NCBI RefSeq assembly: GCF_003957515.1
Contig: NZ_RQXW01000003.1
Coordinates: forward strand, 1 to 64,000
DNA from: Amphritea opalescens
GTDB taxonomy: Bacteria > Pseudomonadota > Gammaproteobacteria > Pseudomonadales > Balneatricaceae
DNA length: 64,000 nucleotides
Reading direction: 5' to 3'
In this document: piece by piece, positions 8,506 to 17,973 of the stretch
How the letters are laid out: every line of letters begins with the position of its first letter
Position numbering within the stretch: position 1 is the stretch's first letter
Program-made: the position numbers and the translations under genes
The notes under the pieces: model-generated
The model's input: the letters and a program-made list of their open reading frames with translations, nothing else
What the model was told of the DNA's origin: nothing
The model's database searches: none

Positions 8506-10013
8506 TGCGCACTCTTACTCTTATCCTCATGCTGCTTACTTCATCGCTTTGGGCAGGCAGCGACGACATTCCCGAAAACCTGTATCACCAGATTCAGGTC
8601 AAGCCCTTGGATGGGTTACCCCATTACCCCTCTCTGACATTGGACAACCTACCCGTGCTTAATACCCTCGAATATACCGATGGTTGGCAGCACCCCTTGG
8701 ATAATATCAACCAAATCAGCGCACTCATCGCCGATGACTCCGGTTATTATATTGCGGGCACCACGCTGCATTCGGAAGATCTCAACGTCCAGTTTAATCG
8801 ACATGAAATAGATGACCTGCTCGGCAGCTCCTCTTTTATTGCTTCCACGGATAAGGAGCTTTTTTCCGCTAGCACCAATAAAAAAATCGCGGTCAGTCTG
8901 TTTCATCTCAACCCGCAAGGCGAACTGCTTTGGGTCAACCGTCTTGAAAATGATATTGTCTCCTCAGGGCCAATGGTTCGTCTACCTGATGGACGAACTC
9001 TATTGGCGATGACGCCCCTCATGCTCGATGAAGAAAATGGTTTTTCCTCTTTCCTGTTCTTCATTTCAGCCGATGGCCAGACATTACAACGTCGCGAGCT
9101 CCCCAATACACTGATCAACTCATTACTGCTCACCTCGCAAGGCAATATCCTCGCTGGGGTTGTTCGACGTGAGGCCTCAGAAGACCCATCAAGCATGACC
9201 CTGCGACAATACGCCTATACTCTCAACGCCGATGGCTCAGTACAGAATGAACTACTCTTAGCCAATCACCCTGGTGCCAATCTCGTTTACAAAGTACTCA
9301 GTCTCGCCAAAGAATATGAGGATTCTTTTGTGCTTAGCGGAGGTGACTCTGTCTTCATAATCGACAAAGGAGGAAAACCCTTAGAAAGGTTTTTGCTACG
9401 CCCCACGCTGGATCAATATGCCGATTATTACATCAACACCTTTTACCGGGATAACGATAAAAACCTACTGATACAGGGCTTCTATGGCCGAGAAAAAAGT
9501 CTACTCGCGGAGATAAAAGTAAATTACCTTCAAAGTGTTACCCGGCCAACAAACCCTGTCGATGAACTGACGCCTTCTTATCAACGCATGCTTGATAACC
9601 CATTATTACGGGGTATCTACAATGATATGCTGAGCGATATGCGCCATCAAATACGCGAACGAAGCACACCGTTCAATGCGGTGCTCACCCATGATAGAGA
9701 GTTAATTAACTTAGTTGACCTTCAGGAAGAGAGTACTCAGCACCTCTATACAGGCAGTGTGAGCGAAAATGGGTTGCGATTGATCGAACGCATCTACAAC
9801 GGAGAACAGCAGTACTATCTGCTCGATAAAGACTCACACCTTCTTATACGGGGGCAGATGCCAACACCTTTCTGCCAACACCTTTGCCTGTTGGACAACA
9901 ACAGACTGATGTCTTTACAATGGGATGATAAGTTCGGTTACATCTTACACCAAGGTGAGTTTACCTCTATCAACGACTCATCCATTAACACCGCTGAGAC
10001 AAGTCATCACTAA
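8505..10013 (+). CDS. Secreted propeller-like protein coupled to the upstream gene
   Basis: A 502-aa protein of unknown function. The start at 8505 gives a signal peptide (MRTLTLILMLLTSSLWAG, likely cleaved after WAG); an upstream in-frame start at 8493 would put it inside the previous gene and lacks support. The body repeats the pattern of a hydrophobic strand, D/N-G turn and strand (SLFHLNPQGELLWVNRL, FFISADGQTLQRR, YTLNADGSVQNELLL, VFIIDKGGKPLERFLL), which suggests beta-propeller blades like those in the C-terminal half of its partner. The one-base overlap with the upstream stop suggests a stoichiometric pair. A terminator follows at 10141. Confidence 0.6.
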   Translation: MRTLTLILMLLTSSLWAGSDDIPENLYHQIQVKPLDGLPHYPSLTLDNLPVLNTLEYTDGWQHPLDNINQISALIADDSGYYIAGTTLHSEDLNVQFNRHEIDDLLGSSSFIASTDKELFSASTNKKIAVSLFHLNPQGELLWVNRLENDIVSSGPMVRLPDGRTLLAMTPLMLDEENGFSSFLFFISADGQTLQRRELPNTLINSLLLTSQGNILAGVVRREASEDPSSMTLRQYAYTLNADGSVQNELLLANHPGANLVYKVLSLAKEYEDSFVLSGGDSVFIIDKGGKPLERFLLRPTLDQYADYYINTFYRDNDKNLLIQGFYGREKSLLAEIKVNYLQSVTRPTNPVDELTPSYQRMLDNPLLRGIYNDMLSDMRHQIRERSTPFNAVLTHDRELINLVDLQEESTQHLYTGSVSENGLRLIERIYNGEQQYYLLDKDSHLLIRGQMPTPFCQHLCLLDNNRLMSLQWDDKFGYILHQGEFTSINDSSINTAETSHH

Positions 10014-10017
10014 CAAC

Positions 10018-10043
10018 AGGAACCGCCTCGAAAGGGGCGACCC
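10018..10043. repeat. Possible diverged family A REP
   Basis: AGGAACCGCCTCGAAAGGGG followed by CGACC resembles the GGAGCCGCTTCTAGGGGCGA core of family A repeats. The match is partial and the usual ATAAGG extension is absent. Confidence 0.3.
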
Positions 10044-10140
10044 TCATATAATAGGGATGCCGATAAGACGAGTAGCCTTAAAACAGCATCCCCCAGTAAT
10101 CCCCCCTACAATCTCTATGCTGACCACTATACCGAACAAC

Positions 10141-10168
10141 AAAAAGCCGCTGATGAAAGCGGCTTTTT
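10141..10168. terminator. Bidirectional intrinsic terminator
   Basis: AAAAAGCCGCT (10141-10151) and AGCGGCTTTTT (10158-10168) form a perfect 11-bp stem with a 6-nt loop. It lies between convergent units and can end both the plus-strand propeller pair and the minus-strand trpG-trpD-trpC-yhfA operon. Confidence 0.85.
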
Positions 10169-10201
10169 CTTATTTACCTTAGATCTCGTGAGCAAAGACG
10201 T

Positions 10202-10609
10202 TTATTCGACTTCAATGATCTCAAAGCTGTGCGTAATTTCGACGCCGCCTTTTTCCAGCATCAACGACGCCGAACAGTATTGCTCGGCCGATAGTTTCAC
10301 CGCACGTTCGACTTTTTTCTCATTCAAGCCACGCCCAGAGACAATAAACTTCACATGAATCTTAGTGAAAACCGCTGGCACTGTGTCGGCCCGTTCGGCT
10401 TCTAGCTCAGCAACACAATCAACCACATCTTGACGGGTTTTCTTTAAAATACCGACCACATCATAGGAGGTGCAGCCTCCAAGCCCCAACAGTAAGAGCT
10501 CCATCGGCCGTGGGCCCTGCTTCTGCTCGGCATCAATGGTGACATCAAAGCCCGAACCGGTCGTACCTTTGAAACGGACATCGCCATCCCATTTTACTTT
10601 TGCTTGCAT
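10202..10609 (-). CDS. yhfA: OsmC family protein, YhfA type
   Basis: A 135-aa OsmC-superfamily protein very close to E. coli YhfA along its full length (MQAKVKWDGDVRF, PRPMELLLLGLGGCTSYDVV, KKTRQDVVDC, VKLSAEQYCSASLMLEKG). The two cysteines of OsmC-type peroxidases are present, in GGCTSYDVV and EQYCSASL. Thiol-dependent peroxide reduction is the family activity; the YhfA subgroup itself is poorly characterised. It follows trpC by 27 nt on the same strand. In P. aeruginosa a homologous OsmC gene lies close downstream of trpC, so the linkage is old. Confidence 0.88.
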   Translation of the reverse strand: MQAKVKWDGDVRFKGTTGSGFDVTIDAEQKQGPRPMELLLLGLGGCTSYDVVGILKKTRQDVVDCVAELEAERADTVPAVFTKIHVKFIVSGRGLNEKKVERAVKLSAEQYCSASLMLEKGGVEITHSFEIIEVE

Positions 10610-10636
10610 AATCGTGGCATCTTCTTCAAGTCGTTA

Positions 10637-11452
10637 TTATTGAGCGAACAGTTCAGCTAGTTTCGCGCCCGGATCAGCCGCTCGCATAAAGGTCTCGCCC
10701 ACCAAAAAGCTATCGACCTTGTGTTCACGCATAGCGATCACATCCGCGCGGGTCTGAATACCGCTCTCCGTCACTACAATACGATCGTCGGGAATCATAT
10801 CCAGCAGATCAAAGGTATGGCTGAGGGAAACATCAAAACTGTGCAGGTCACGGTTATTGATACCCACCAGACGGTTATCTAACGGCAATGAACGTTCCAA
10901 CTCTTGCTGGTTATGTACTTCGATCAGCACATCCATACCAAGTTCCGTTGCTAACGCATTTAGATCGGCCATCTGTTGGTCTTGCAGCGCTGCGACAATC
11001 AGCAAAATACAGTCAGCGCCCATGGCGCGGGCTTCATAGACCTGATAAGGATCAACAATAAAATCTTTACGGATCACCGGCAACGAACAGGCCTCGCGGG
11101 CTTCCATCAGATACGCTTCGCTACCCTGAAAAAAGTCAGCATCGGTCAATACCGATAAGCAGCTCGCACCGCCCGCCTCGTATGACCGAGCGATCTCCGC
11201 CGGCACGAATGGGTCACGGATGACACCTTTCGACGGACTCGCTTTCTTCACCTCGGCAATAATCGCTGAACGACCCGCCGCCAATGTCTTGGCTAAATTC
11301 GCGGCAAAACCACGAGGATCAAAGGCAGTGCCCTGCTGAGCGGCAATTTTACCTTTCAGATCAGCAATACTGATCGTTGGCTGGCGCTCAGCCACTTCCG
11401 CATGCTTACGGGCAATAATTTTTTTCAGTATGGTAGGTGTATCAGTCATCAT
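10637..11452 (-). CDS. trpC: Indole-3-glycerol phosphate synthase
   Basis: Fourth step of tryptophan synthesis: ring closure of carboxyphenylaminodeoxyribulose phosphate. It is a monofunctional TIM barrel of about 271 aa, with no fused TrpF. Motifs include [14 protein letters not shown] (catalytic Lys region), [36 protein letters not shown] and VTESGI...LVGETFMR. Two in-frame ATGs (11452, 11449) follow a TTG; the exact start is uncertain by a few residues. It begins 4 nt after the trpD stop, so the two are co-transcribed and probably coupled. Confidence 0.96.
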   Translation of the reverse strand: MMTDTPTILKKIIARKHAEVAERQPTISIADLKGKIAAQQGTAFDPRGFAANLAKTLAAGRSAIIAEVKKASPSKGVIRDPFVPAEIARSYEAGGASCLSVLTDADFFQGSEAYLMEAREACSLPVIRKDFIVDPYQVYEARAMGADCILLIVAALQDQQMADLNALATELGMDVLIEVHNQQELERSLPLDNRLVGINNRDLHSFDVSLSHTFDLLDMIPDDRIVVTESGIQTRADVIAMREHKVDSFLVGETFMRAADPGAKLAELFAQ

Positions 11453-11456
11453 CAAC

Positions 11457-12491
11457 TCAGCTATTCAGTGACTGACTAAAGTCAGCCAGCTCTTGCATTT
11501 TTTTCAGTGCGGCACCGGATTCAATCGCCGCCAATGCCTGTGCAACACCCGCTTTATGGCTGTCGGCCTGACCACTCAGATAAACAGCGGCGCCAGCATT
11601 CAGGGCAATCATCGCTGCGGCTTTTTTAGCTGCTCCATCATCAGTACCCGCAAAGGTGTTCTGAATCAGTGCTAACGATTCCGCAGGGCTATCAATCGCC
11701 AACCCGATCAAGCTTTGGCTTTCAATCCCAAGGTCTTCAGGTGAGATACTGTATTCACTAATGCTGCCGTCTTTTAATTCTGCCACATAGGTATGGGTGG
11801 CTAGGCTGATCTCATCCAGTCCATCCTCCGCATGTACCACCATAATGTGCTCGCCACCCAGTTGCTGCATCACCTCAGCCATCGGCCGACAAAGTTTTTG
11901 GCTAAAGACACCTATCACCAACCGCTGTGCGCCGGCGGGATTCGTCATCGGCCCAAGAATATTAAATAGGGTACGGGTGGCCAGTGCGCGACGTGCGCCA
12001 ATCGCATGTTTCATGGCGCCATGAAAACCGGGGGCAAACATAAAACCAACACCCACTTCATCGATACAACGGGCGACGTCATCAGCACTCAGTTCGAGAT
12101 TAATACCGGCTTGCTCAAGCAGGTCGGCACTACCGCTGCTTGAAGAAACACCGCGGTTACCATGCTTCGCTACATTGACACCGCAAGCGGCAGCGACAAA
12201 GGCACTGGCTGAAGAAACGTTAAACAGATTTGCACCATCACCGCCGGTGCCAACAATATCCACCAAGGGTGTGGCCGTCGCCTTGACCGGCGTGGCCAGC
12301 TCTCGCATGACCTGAGCGGCACCGGTGATCTCTTCAATCGATTCGCCTTTCATGCGCAGTGCGATCAGAAAACCAGCAATCTGTGATTCCGAACATTCAC
12401 CCGTCATCACCTGACGCATAACGTCAACCATTTCGTCGCGACTCAGATCGATATGATCGACCACCCGCGCCAGTGCTTGTTTGATATCCAT
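11457..12491 (-). CDS. trpD: Anthranilate phosphoribosyltransferase
   Basis: Transfers the phosphoribosyl group of PRPP to anthranilate, step two of tryptophan synthesis. 344 aa, normal length. Visible motifs are the PRPP-binding [22 protein letters not shown] and the [18 protein letters not shown] glycine-rich loop, followed by [14 protein letters not shown] and [14 protein letters not shown]. It lies between trpG and trpC in a compact operon, 10 nt after the trpG stop. Confidence 0.97.
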   Translation of the reverse strand: MDIKQALARVVDHIDLSRDEMVDVMRQVMTGECSESQIAGFLIALRMKGESIEEITGAAQVMRELATPVKATATPLVDIVGTGGDGANLFNVSSASAFVAAACGVNVAKHGNRGVSSSSGSADLLEQAGINLELSADDVARCIDEVGVGFMFAPGFHGAMKHAIGARRALATRTLFNILGPMTNPAGAQRLVIGVFSQKLCRPMAEVMQQLGGEHIMVVHAEDGLDEISLATHTYVAELKDGSISEYSISPEDLGIESQSLIGLAIDSPAESLALIQNTFAGTDDGAAKKAAAMIALNAGAAVYLSGQADSHKAGVAQALAAIESGAALKKMQELADFSQSLNS

Positions 12492-12501
12492 TGTGTTGTC
12501 G

Positions 12502-13083
12502 TTATCCTCGATTCAAAAAGTTTTGCAGCAGATCATGGCCTTGCTGAGTCAGGATCGATTCAGGGTGAAACTGCACCCCCTCAAGATCCAACTCTTTATG
12601 TCGAATACCCATGATTTCGTCCATCGACCCATCTTCGTTCTGGGTCCAGGCGGTGATTTCAAGACAATCAGGCAGGGTCTCTTTATCAATGACCAGCGAG
12701 TGATAACGGGTAACAGAGACGGGATTCTCCAGACCTTTAAAAACACCCGTATTATGGTGATAAACCGGTGACACTTTACCGTGCATCACCTGACGGGCGC
12801 GTACCACATCACCGCCAAACGCCTGCCCCATGCTTTGATGGCCCAAACAGATACCAAAGATTGGCAGTTTGCCAGCAAAATGCTTAATCGCCTCGACCGA
12901 GATACCCGCTTCATTTGGCGTACAGGGCCCAGGAGAGATCACCAACTGATCGGGCTTAAGCGCCTCAATCTGTTTAATCGTAATTTCATCATTACGGTAC
13001 ACCTGAACATCAGCGCCCAGCTCACCCAGATATTGCACGACGTTATAGGTAAACGAGTCGTAGTTATCGATCATTAGCAACAT
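12502..13083 (-). CDS. trpG: Anthranilate/aminodeoxychorismate synthase glutaminase subunit
   Basis: Class I glutamine amidotransferase that supplies ammonia to TrpE. 193 aa, with the nucleophile elbow [15 protein letters not shown] and the His/Glu pair in [11 protein letters not shown], plus [12 protein letters not shown]. In many gammaproteobacteria this subunit serves both TrpE and PabB. It heads the trpG-trpD-trpC unit. TrpE, its partner, lies about 10 kb away at 23119-24603, with unrelated genes between. The 254 bp upstream of trpG (13084-13337) hold no gene; CCTGA...TCAGG at 13136-13152 is a small inverted repeat there. Confidence 0.95.
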   Translation of the reverse strand: MLLMIDNYDSFTYNVVQYLGELGADVQVYRNDEITIKQIEALKPDQLVISPGPCTPNEAGISVEAIKHFAGKLPIFGICLGHQSMGQAFGGDVVRARQVMHGKVSPVYHHNTGVFKGLENPVSVTRYHSLVIDKETLPDCLEITAWTQNEDGSMDEIMGIRHKELDLEGVQFHPESILTQQGHDLLQNFLNRG

Positions 13084-13337
13084 ATTTCAGCCAAACCTGT
13101 TGAATCAAAACATTTAATAGAGCCGAATATACTACCTGAACTGCTGTCAGGATTATATATCCGCCGTGCGGTATCTCGAGGGATAGCAACCAGAAACTAT
13201 CCAAAGATAAACGAATGACCTCTGTTTAATCACCGCAGGTCATCCCATGAATAAATATCGCCGCTTAACAGCCTAACCACCGAACAAACCGACGACTAAC
13301 GCTTACGGTTCAATCGGTGTTTGAATCACGCCAACCC

Positions 13338-13706
13338 TCAACAGCAATGTTTTTCCAAGGTTAGGGAGACGGAATCGGCAAATCGCAACGCATGTGGCTT
13401 ATCAATGGTCACGCTGGCAAAGGTGACCCAAGGATGACCGGTCGCTATCTCTAACACATCGCCCACCAGCTTTTCTAATAGCAGAAAATGCCCCTCTTCC
13501 ACGTGTTGAATAATATCCTTACAAACAACTTTATAGTTAAGTGCTTTTTCAACATCATCACTAATCGCCGCTTTTGCCGCCGGATAGTGAATTTCGATAT
13601 TAATGACCACATCCTGTAACTTCTCACGCTCTTCAAGGTTAAAGCCTATATAGGTGCGTAATCGCAGGTTCTTAATACGGATGATGGCGTTGCTGACTGA
13701 TGGCAT
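13338..13706 (-). CDS. folX: Dihydroneopterin triphosphate 2'-epimerase
   Basis: FolX epimerises 7,8-dihydroneopterin triphosphate to dihydromonapterin triphosphate. The 122-aa product matches E. coli FolX closely ([79 protein letters not shown]) and differs from the FolB aldolase also present at 43908. An AAAGGA site precedes the ATG. It stands alone between trpG and a divergent VF530 gene. With FolM (40032) it would allow tetrahydromonapterin synthesis, a cofactor used by phenylalanine hydroxylase in pseudomonads. Confidence 0.93.
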   Translation of the reverse strand: MPSVSNAIIRIKNLRLRTYIGFNLEEREKLQDVVINIEIHYPAAKAAISDDVEKALNYKVVCKDIIQHVEEGHFLLLEKLVGDVLEIATGHPWVTFASVTIDKPHALRFADSVSLTLEKHCC

Positions 13707-14030
13707 AAAAGTCCTTTCAATGATTGCTGGAATCTACGTTGTTATATTGATGGATACTCAGTCTAACAGAACACGATAAAGTCACCAGATGACCATAGAC
13801 TGATGGCCGATCATTTTACTGAGGTGTGCTTCATGCTGTAAATACGGTCTATTATGATGATATCGGCTTCACTGAATAGCCATATGCTGTCGACTTCATT
13901 AGAAATCCCAGTGAATGTCGGCTTTACTATAGGTTGTCTGCATGACGACAGGTATGATGAAGCATACCGATGAAAACCCAGAACACTATTCACTCAGAAT
14001 ATCAGCAAAACGCTATTGCCGGACACCACT
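13707..14030. other. Intergenic region without a supported gene
   Basis: This 324-bp stretch holds only a minus-strand frame of about 60 codons (13811-13993) with no recognisable motif. It contains scattered inverted words: TGCTTCAT near 13828 with ATGAAGCA near 13960, and TTCACTG with CAGTGAA around 13870-13915. These might be remnants of a decayed element. Promoters for the divergent folX and VF530 genes must lie here but I see no strong -35/-10 pair. Confidence 0.3.
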
Positions 14031-14570
14031 ATGACTGACGAGATCAATTACCAAAACAATCCACTGCACGGTCTCGGCCTAAAAGAGCTGTTAACTCAAA
14101 TAGTCGATCATTACGGCTTTGAGATTCTCTACGCCTACCTCAACATCAACTGCTTTAAAACCAACCCAAGCATTGAATCCAGTGTTAAGTTTCTTAAGAA
14201 GACCGATTGGGCGCGCGAGAAGGTAGAAATCTTTTACCTGTATAAATTTAAAAACCTACCTCGGGTTTCATCTGAGCAGTTTGCCCTATCCCCGAGAGAT
14301 CGCATTATCCCTGAAGGCCAAACGCCCCGAGAGCCAGCCGAACTCAGCCTCGAAGATGCCGAACGGATGCGAGAAAAACAAGCACTAAAAGCAGCCGAGC
14401 ATGGCAAAACGAAAAGCTACCGTAGCAGCCGACCTAGCGGCAAGCAGGGCTATTCGAGTAAAGAGGAAAATGCTCGGGACAAACAGGAACGCTGGAAGCC
14501 CGAACGAAAAGCACCTGCAGCCAACACATCATCCGATAATGATGATCCATGGGCTAAATGGCGTAAATAA
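14031..14570 (+). CDS. VF530-family (DUF2132) DNA-binding protein with basic tail
   Basis: Residues 10-75 match the VF530 family: [33 protein letters not shown], then [33 protein letters not shown]530 proteins are small helical proteins reported to bind DNA. Unlike the usual roughly 75-aa form, this 179-aa version carries a long charged, low-complexity extension ([31 protein letters not shown], ending DDPWAKWRK). The ATG at 14031 is chosen over an in-frame TTG 15 nt upstream. A strong terminator follows. Confidence 0.8.
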   Translation: MTDEINYQNNPLHGLGLKELLTQIVDHYGFEILYAYLNINCFKTNPSIESSVKFLKKTDWAREKVEIFYLYKFKNLPRVSSEQFALSPRDRIIPEGQTPREPAELSLEDAERMREKQALKAAEHGKTKSYRSSRPSGKQGYSSKEENARDKQERWKPERKAPAANTSSDNDDPWAKWRK

Positions 14571-14597
14571 AAAGCGACGTCAATAAAGCTACAACTT

Positions 14598-14623
14598 AAA
14601 AAACCGCCACTAGGCGGTTTTTT
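14598..14623. terminator. Intrinsic terminator after the VF530 gene
   Basis: AAAAAACCGCC (14598-14608) and GGCGGTTTTTT (14613-14623) form a perfect 11-bp stem with the tetraloop ACTA and a T6 run, 28 nt after the stop codon. Confidence 0.88.
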
Positions 14624-14798
14624 GACAGCTATTTAAAAAGCAGCTGCTACTCGAACTGCACCATGACCGCTATAACAGAAGATAGTAGTCAGTCCTGATA
14701 CGTTTACTCCAGCTATAGCATTTTTAATCTAGTGATATCCGTTCGTCCCATGCGCTGGCATACTGCCCACTCTCTTTTCCCGATACAGTGCACAAACT

Positions 14799-15533
14799 AT
14801 GTTATATACCCTGCCGGAACTACTGGCCGTCTTGATCGTCACCTGCGGCATTGCCCTGCAAACTGTCGTGGGCATCGGTTATGGCTTACTGGCTGCGCCC
14901 TTACTTTATCTGATCAACCCCGCTTATGTACCCGGCCCAGTCTTGCTCGTCGGTTTTGGTTTAGCCTTAATGATGGTTATACGGGAACGCAATGCCCTGC
15001 GCTGGCGACGGGTTACGCCAGCTATCATCGCTAGAATTCCCGGAGCTTGGTGTGGTGCAGCGTTGTTAGTCGCGTTACCACAATATGCCCTCAGCCTCTT
15101 TTTCGGTTTTTCCGTCCTCACCGCCGTACTTCTTAGTCTATGGCGGTTCAATATTTCAGTCACGCCAATCAACCTAATCATCGGTGGGTTCTTTTCCGGT
15201 GTCGGGGGCACAGCCACCTCCGTAGGCGGACCACCAATAGCGCTGGTTTACCAACAACAGGATAGGATTACCGCACGTAGCGAAATCGCTGCCTTTCTGT
15301 TGATCGGCACGCCGATATCCCTGTTAATGCTGATCTATAAAGGCAGCCTCGACTGGCACAGCGCCCAACTGAGTCTAAAAATAGTTCCTGGGCTGTTTCT
15401 CGGTTTCTTTTTAGCCCGAAAAATTGATGGTAAGTTATCCACAACCTCAGCAAAACCGATGTTATTAGCCGTTTCCGGCGCCTCTGCGCTGTTAGTCGGC
15501 ATCAAAGGCTTACTCGGCTGGTTGGCGCTCTAA
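14799..15533 (+). CDS. TSUP-family (TauE/SafE) membrane transporter
   Basis: A 244-aa inner-membrane protein with about seven to eight hydrophobic segments. It has the TSUP repeat motif twice: GIALQTVVGIGYGLLAAP near the start and GGFFSGVGGTATSVGGPPIALVY mid-protein, the latter with the diagnostic GGPP. Family members move sulfite, sulfoacetate, taurine-derived or other organic anions; the substrate cannot be told. It is followed by purT 72 nt downstream on the same strand, but the two have no known functional link. Confidence 0.85.
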   Translation: MLYTLPELLAVLIVTCGIALQTVVGIGYGLLAAPLLYLINPAYVPGPVLLVGFGLALMMVIRERNALRWRRVTPAIIARIPGAWCGAALLVALPQYALSLFFGFSVLTAVLLSLWRFNISVTPINLIIGGFFSGVGGTATSVGGPPIALVYQQQDRITARSEIAAFLLIGTPISLLMLIYKGSLDWHSAQLSLKIVPGLFLGFFLARKIDGKLSTTSAKPMLLAVSGASALLVGIKGLLGWLAL

Positions 15534-15605
15534 TCCGCATAAATATTAGGGGCCACCGCATTCTTGAAATATAATCCCTACTTTTTAAAGGATAGGACTC
15601 TCCTC

Positions 15606-16787
15606 ATGGCTCATATCGGTACACCGTTCTCATCGTCGGCTACTAAAATTTTACTCTGTGGTTCTGGCGAACTGGGCAAAGAAGTGGTGATTGAACTGCA
15701 GCGCTATGGCTGTGAAGTTATCGCCTGCGACCGTTATGAAAATGCCCCCGCCATGCAGGTTGCCGATCGTAGTTACACCTTTTCAATGCTCGATGGTGCC
15801 GAATTGCGGCGGGTGATTGAACTGGAAAAGCCCGACTATATCGTGCCGGAAATCGAAGCGATCTCCACCGATACCCTCGTTGCCTTGGAGCAGGAAGGCT
15901 TCAATGTAGTGCCGACCGCCAATGCTGCGCGACTCACCATGAACCGTGAAGGCATTCGTCGACTAGCCGCCGAAGAGCTTGGTATTCCAACCTCAAACTA
16001 CCAGTTTGTCGATAACCGCACCGATTTTGAAAACGCCGTGGCTGAGATCGGCATGCCCTGCGTGGTTAAACCGATTATGAGCTCTTCTGGTAAAGGCCAG
16101 AGCACCATCAAAACAACGGCCGATATCGACAGCAGTTGGACCTATGCACAGGAAGGCGGCCGAGCTGGCGCAGGGCGGGTTATCGTCGAAGGTTTTGTCG
16201 ATTTTGATTATGAAATCACTCTGCTGACCATCCGCCATATCCAAGGCACCAGCTTCTGCCTACCGATCGGACACCGCCAAGAAGATGGTGATTATCGCGA
16301 ATCTTGGCAGCCACAAGCGATGAGCGATAAGGCTCTTGAACGGGCCAAAGAGATCGCCGAAAAAGTCACTGGCTCACTGGGCGGCCGTGGCATTTTCGGT
16401 GTCGAACTATTTATCAAAGGTGATGAGGTTTACTTCAGCGAAGTCTCCCCCCGCCCTCATGATACCGGTATGGTGACTATGATCTCTCAAGATCTATCGC
16501 AGTTCGCCCTGCACGCTCGGGCAATCTTAGGCCTACCCATCCCTAACATCGTGCAGCACGGCCCATCCGCATCTGCGGTTCTTCTGGTTGAGGGGGAATC
16601 AAAACAACTGAGTTTCTCCAATCTGGAGGCTGCGCTGGCGGAACCGGATACTCAGTTACGTCTATTTGGAAAACCCGGCCTCAGCGGCAAACGCCGTATG
16701 GGTGTAGCGCTGGCACGGGGAACCGATATCGACAACGCAAAAACAAAAGCGCTGGCCGCTGCGGCAGCCATTCAGGTAGAAATCTAA
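15606..16787 (+). CDS. purT: Formate-dependent phosphoribosylglycinamide formyltransferase
   Basis: PurT uses ATP and formate to formylate GAR in purine synthesis, bypassing the folate-dependent PurN. The 393-aa ATP-grasp protein aligns with E. coli PurT throughout: [94 protein letters not shown] and [16 protein letters not shown] chose ATG 15606; an in-frame TTG at 15564 would add 14 residues absent from the family. It sits in the accessory block between trpE and trpG. Confidence 0.96.
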   Translation: MAHIGTPFSSSATKILLCGSGELGKEVVIELQRYGCEVIACDRYENAPAMQVADRSYTFSMLDGAELRRVIELEKPDYIVPEIEAISTDTLVALEQEGFNVVPTANAARLTMNREGIRRLAAEELGIPTSNYQFVDNRTDFENAVAEIGMPCVVKPIMSSSGKGQSTIKTTADIDSSWTYAQEGGRAGAGRVIVEGFVDFDYEITLLTIRHIQGTSFCLPIGHRQEDGDYRESWQPQAMSDKALERAKEIAEKVTGSLGGRGIFGVELFIKGDEVYFSEVSPRPHDTGMVTMISQDLSQFALHARAILGLPIPNIVQHGPSASAVLLVEGESKQLSFSNLEAALAEPDTQLRLFGKPGLSGKRRMGVALARGTDIDNAKTKALAAAAAIQVEI

Positions 16788-16832
16788 ATAACTAAACCCG
16801 TTTCACCACGGGTTAAGCAAGACAGCATCATT

Positions 16833-16858
16833 CGATGGGGCATTTCGTTTCCCCATCG
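16833..16858. terminator. Stem-loop after purT
   Basis: CGATGGGG (16833-16840) and CCCCATCG (16851-16858) form an 8-bp perfect stem with a 10-nt loop, about 45 nt after purT. The sequence after it is GGTGGTTTTATTT, so the U tract is displaced and termination may be weak. A smaller hairpin (AACCCG/CGGGTT) precedes it at about 16795-16815. Confidence 0.55.
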
Positions 16859-16913
16859 GGTGGTTTTATTTGGGGTGAAGTGACACAGAGTTCTGAACAC
16901 TACCAATACACTG

Positions 16914-17789
16914 CTATACAACTGAGTATGATTGGGCAATTAATTCTTTAAAGTCGCTTTCTTTTAGAATTCTAATATTATGGCCTTTCGCTATTAATTG
17001 TTCGGCCTTAATATGTTTCGAGCTTTTTTCTTTACCCGCTAGCTTGGTTATATCTTGATCACCTACTACGAGCAAAGTAGTTTTCTTTGTAATACTAGTA
17101 CCTATAGTGCATCCAATATCAGCCGCTAAAGCTGCAGCCTCAGCTCTCGGAATAATTAGTGCGCCAGTAAACACGATAACTTCTCCGTATAGCTCGCCTT
17201 CGGGGTTTGCTACTTTTTTGATTGATTGCCTAATGGCTCTTTCGTTAAGGCCTATAGGTTTCTTGATATGTATCAGCCATGACTCGAGATCAATACCAGT
17301 TTTATTTATAGCCGATATTATGACCTGCCCCGCAGCCTTAGCATCCTCTAATGCGTCGTGATGTTTAAAATCATAACCAATAATTTTACAAACATTCGAT
17401 AAGCCATACCCTTTCCATGCACACTCTTCCCATGCTCGTCTCGCAACTCGAGCAGAATCTAACCAAGTGACATCTAAATGTTCTAGTGAATACTTTTCAA
17501 AAGCACGATACAACGAAACTCGATCGAAATGCGTATGGCTTACACATATGGATCCTGACATAAACTCTTCAAGTACGGCAAAAACTTCTAAAATAGTCGG
17601 TGCATTACTTACATCATCGGCTGTAATTCCATGAATACCTATATTGATAGCATCAAAATAATCTTCAGGGTTTACGAGACTTGACCACTCTTTTTCAAGC
17701 ACACCATCTTTATATTTTGCGAGTCCAATTTGACATATTGAAGCCATATCAGCATTAGCGGTTTCTACATCAATTGCAATAAATTCCAT
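16914..17789 (-). CDS. DEDDh exonuclease with C-terminal BRCT domain
   Basis: A 291-aa protein joining a DnaQ-like 3'-5' exonuclease (residues 1-165: Exo I FIAIDVETANAD, Exo II SHTHFDRVSL, Exo III HHDALEDAKAAG with the DEDDh histidine) to a C-terminal BRCT domain (about 200-285: GEVIVFTGALIIPRAEAAALAADIGCTI, TTLLVVGDQD, KAEQLIAKGHNIRILKESDF). BRCT modules of this type also occur in LigA. A role in DNA repair or nick processing is inferred. The gene is visibly more AT-rich than its neighbours, which suggests transfer. A perfect palindrome lies just upstream. Confidence 0.85.
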   Translation of the reverse strand: MEFIAIDVETANADMASICQIGLAKYKDGVLEKEWSSLVNPEDYFDAINIGIHGITADDVSNAPTILEVFAVLEEFMSGSICVSHTHFDRVSLYRAFEKYSLEHLDVTWLDSARVARRAWEECAWKGYGLSNVCKIIGYDFKHHDALEDAKAAGQVIISAINKTGIDLESWLIHIKKPIGLNERAIRQSIKKVANPEGELYGEVIVFTGALIIPRAEAAALAADIGCTIGTSITKKTTLLVVGDQDITKLAGKEKSSKHIKAEQLIAKGHNIRILKESDFKELIAQSYSVV

Positions 17790-17806
17790 TTTAGCTCCCT
17801 ATCCCC

Positions 17807-17822
17807 GAACAATTGATTGTTC
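17807..17822. promoter_or_regulatory. Palindrome upstream of the exonuclease-BRCT gene
   Basis: GAACAAT and ATTGTTC (17807-17813, 17816-17822) form a perfect 7-2-7 palindrome 18 bp before the start codon. It does not match the LexA pattern CTGT-N8-ACAG. It could be an operator near the promoter (TATAGA lies next to it on the minus strand). Confidence 0.4.
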
Positions 17823-17973
17823 ATCTATACATGGTATGTCGTAATCTGATAATCACTAAAATGCACCTCAAGCGCTTCAATATCAGAAAAAAATTAACTA
17901 ACCACGCTAAACATTAATCATACTCAATATCCGCCTGAGTGATCAATTAACCTAAATTCAATACTTAAACGCA

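Noticed and set aside
13811-13993. 60-codon minus-strand frame between folX and VF530
   Set aside because: No motif, no ribosome binding site and no sign of coding bias.
15564-15605. TTG-initiated N-terminal extension of PurT
   Set aside because: The 14 extra residues do not match the family; the ATG at 15606 aligns with known starts.
17807-17822. LexA (SOS) box upstream of the exonuclease-BRCT gene
   Set aside because: The palindrome is GAACAAT-TG-ATTGTTC, without the CTGT-N8-ACAG pattern.
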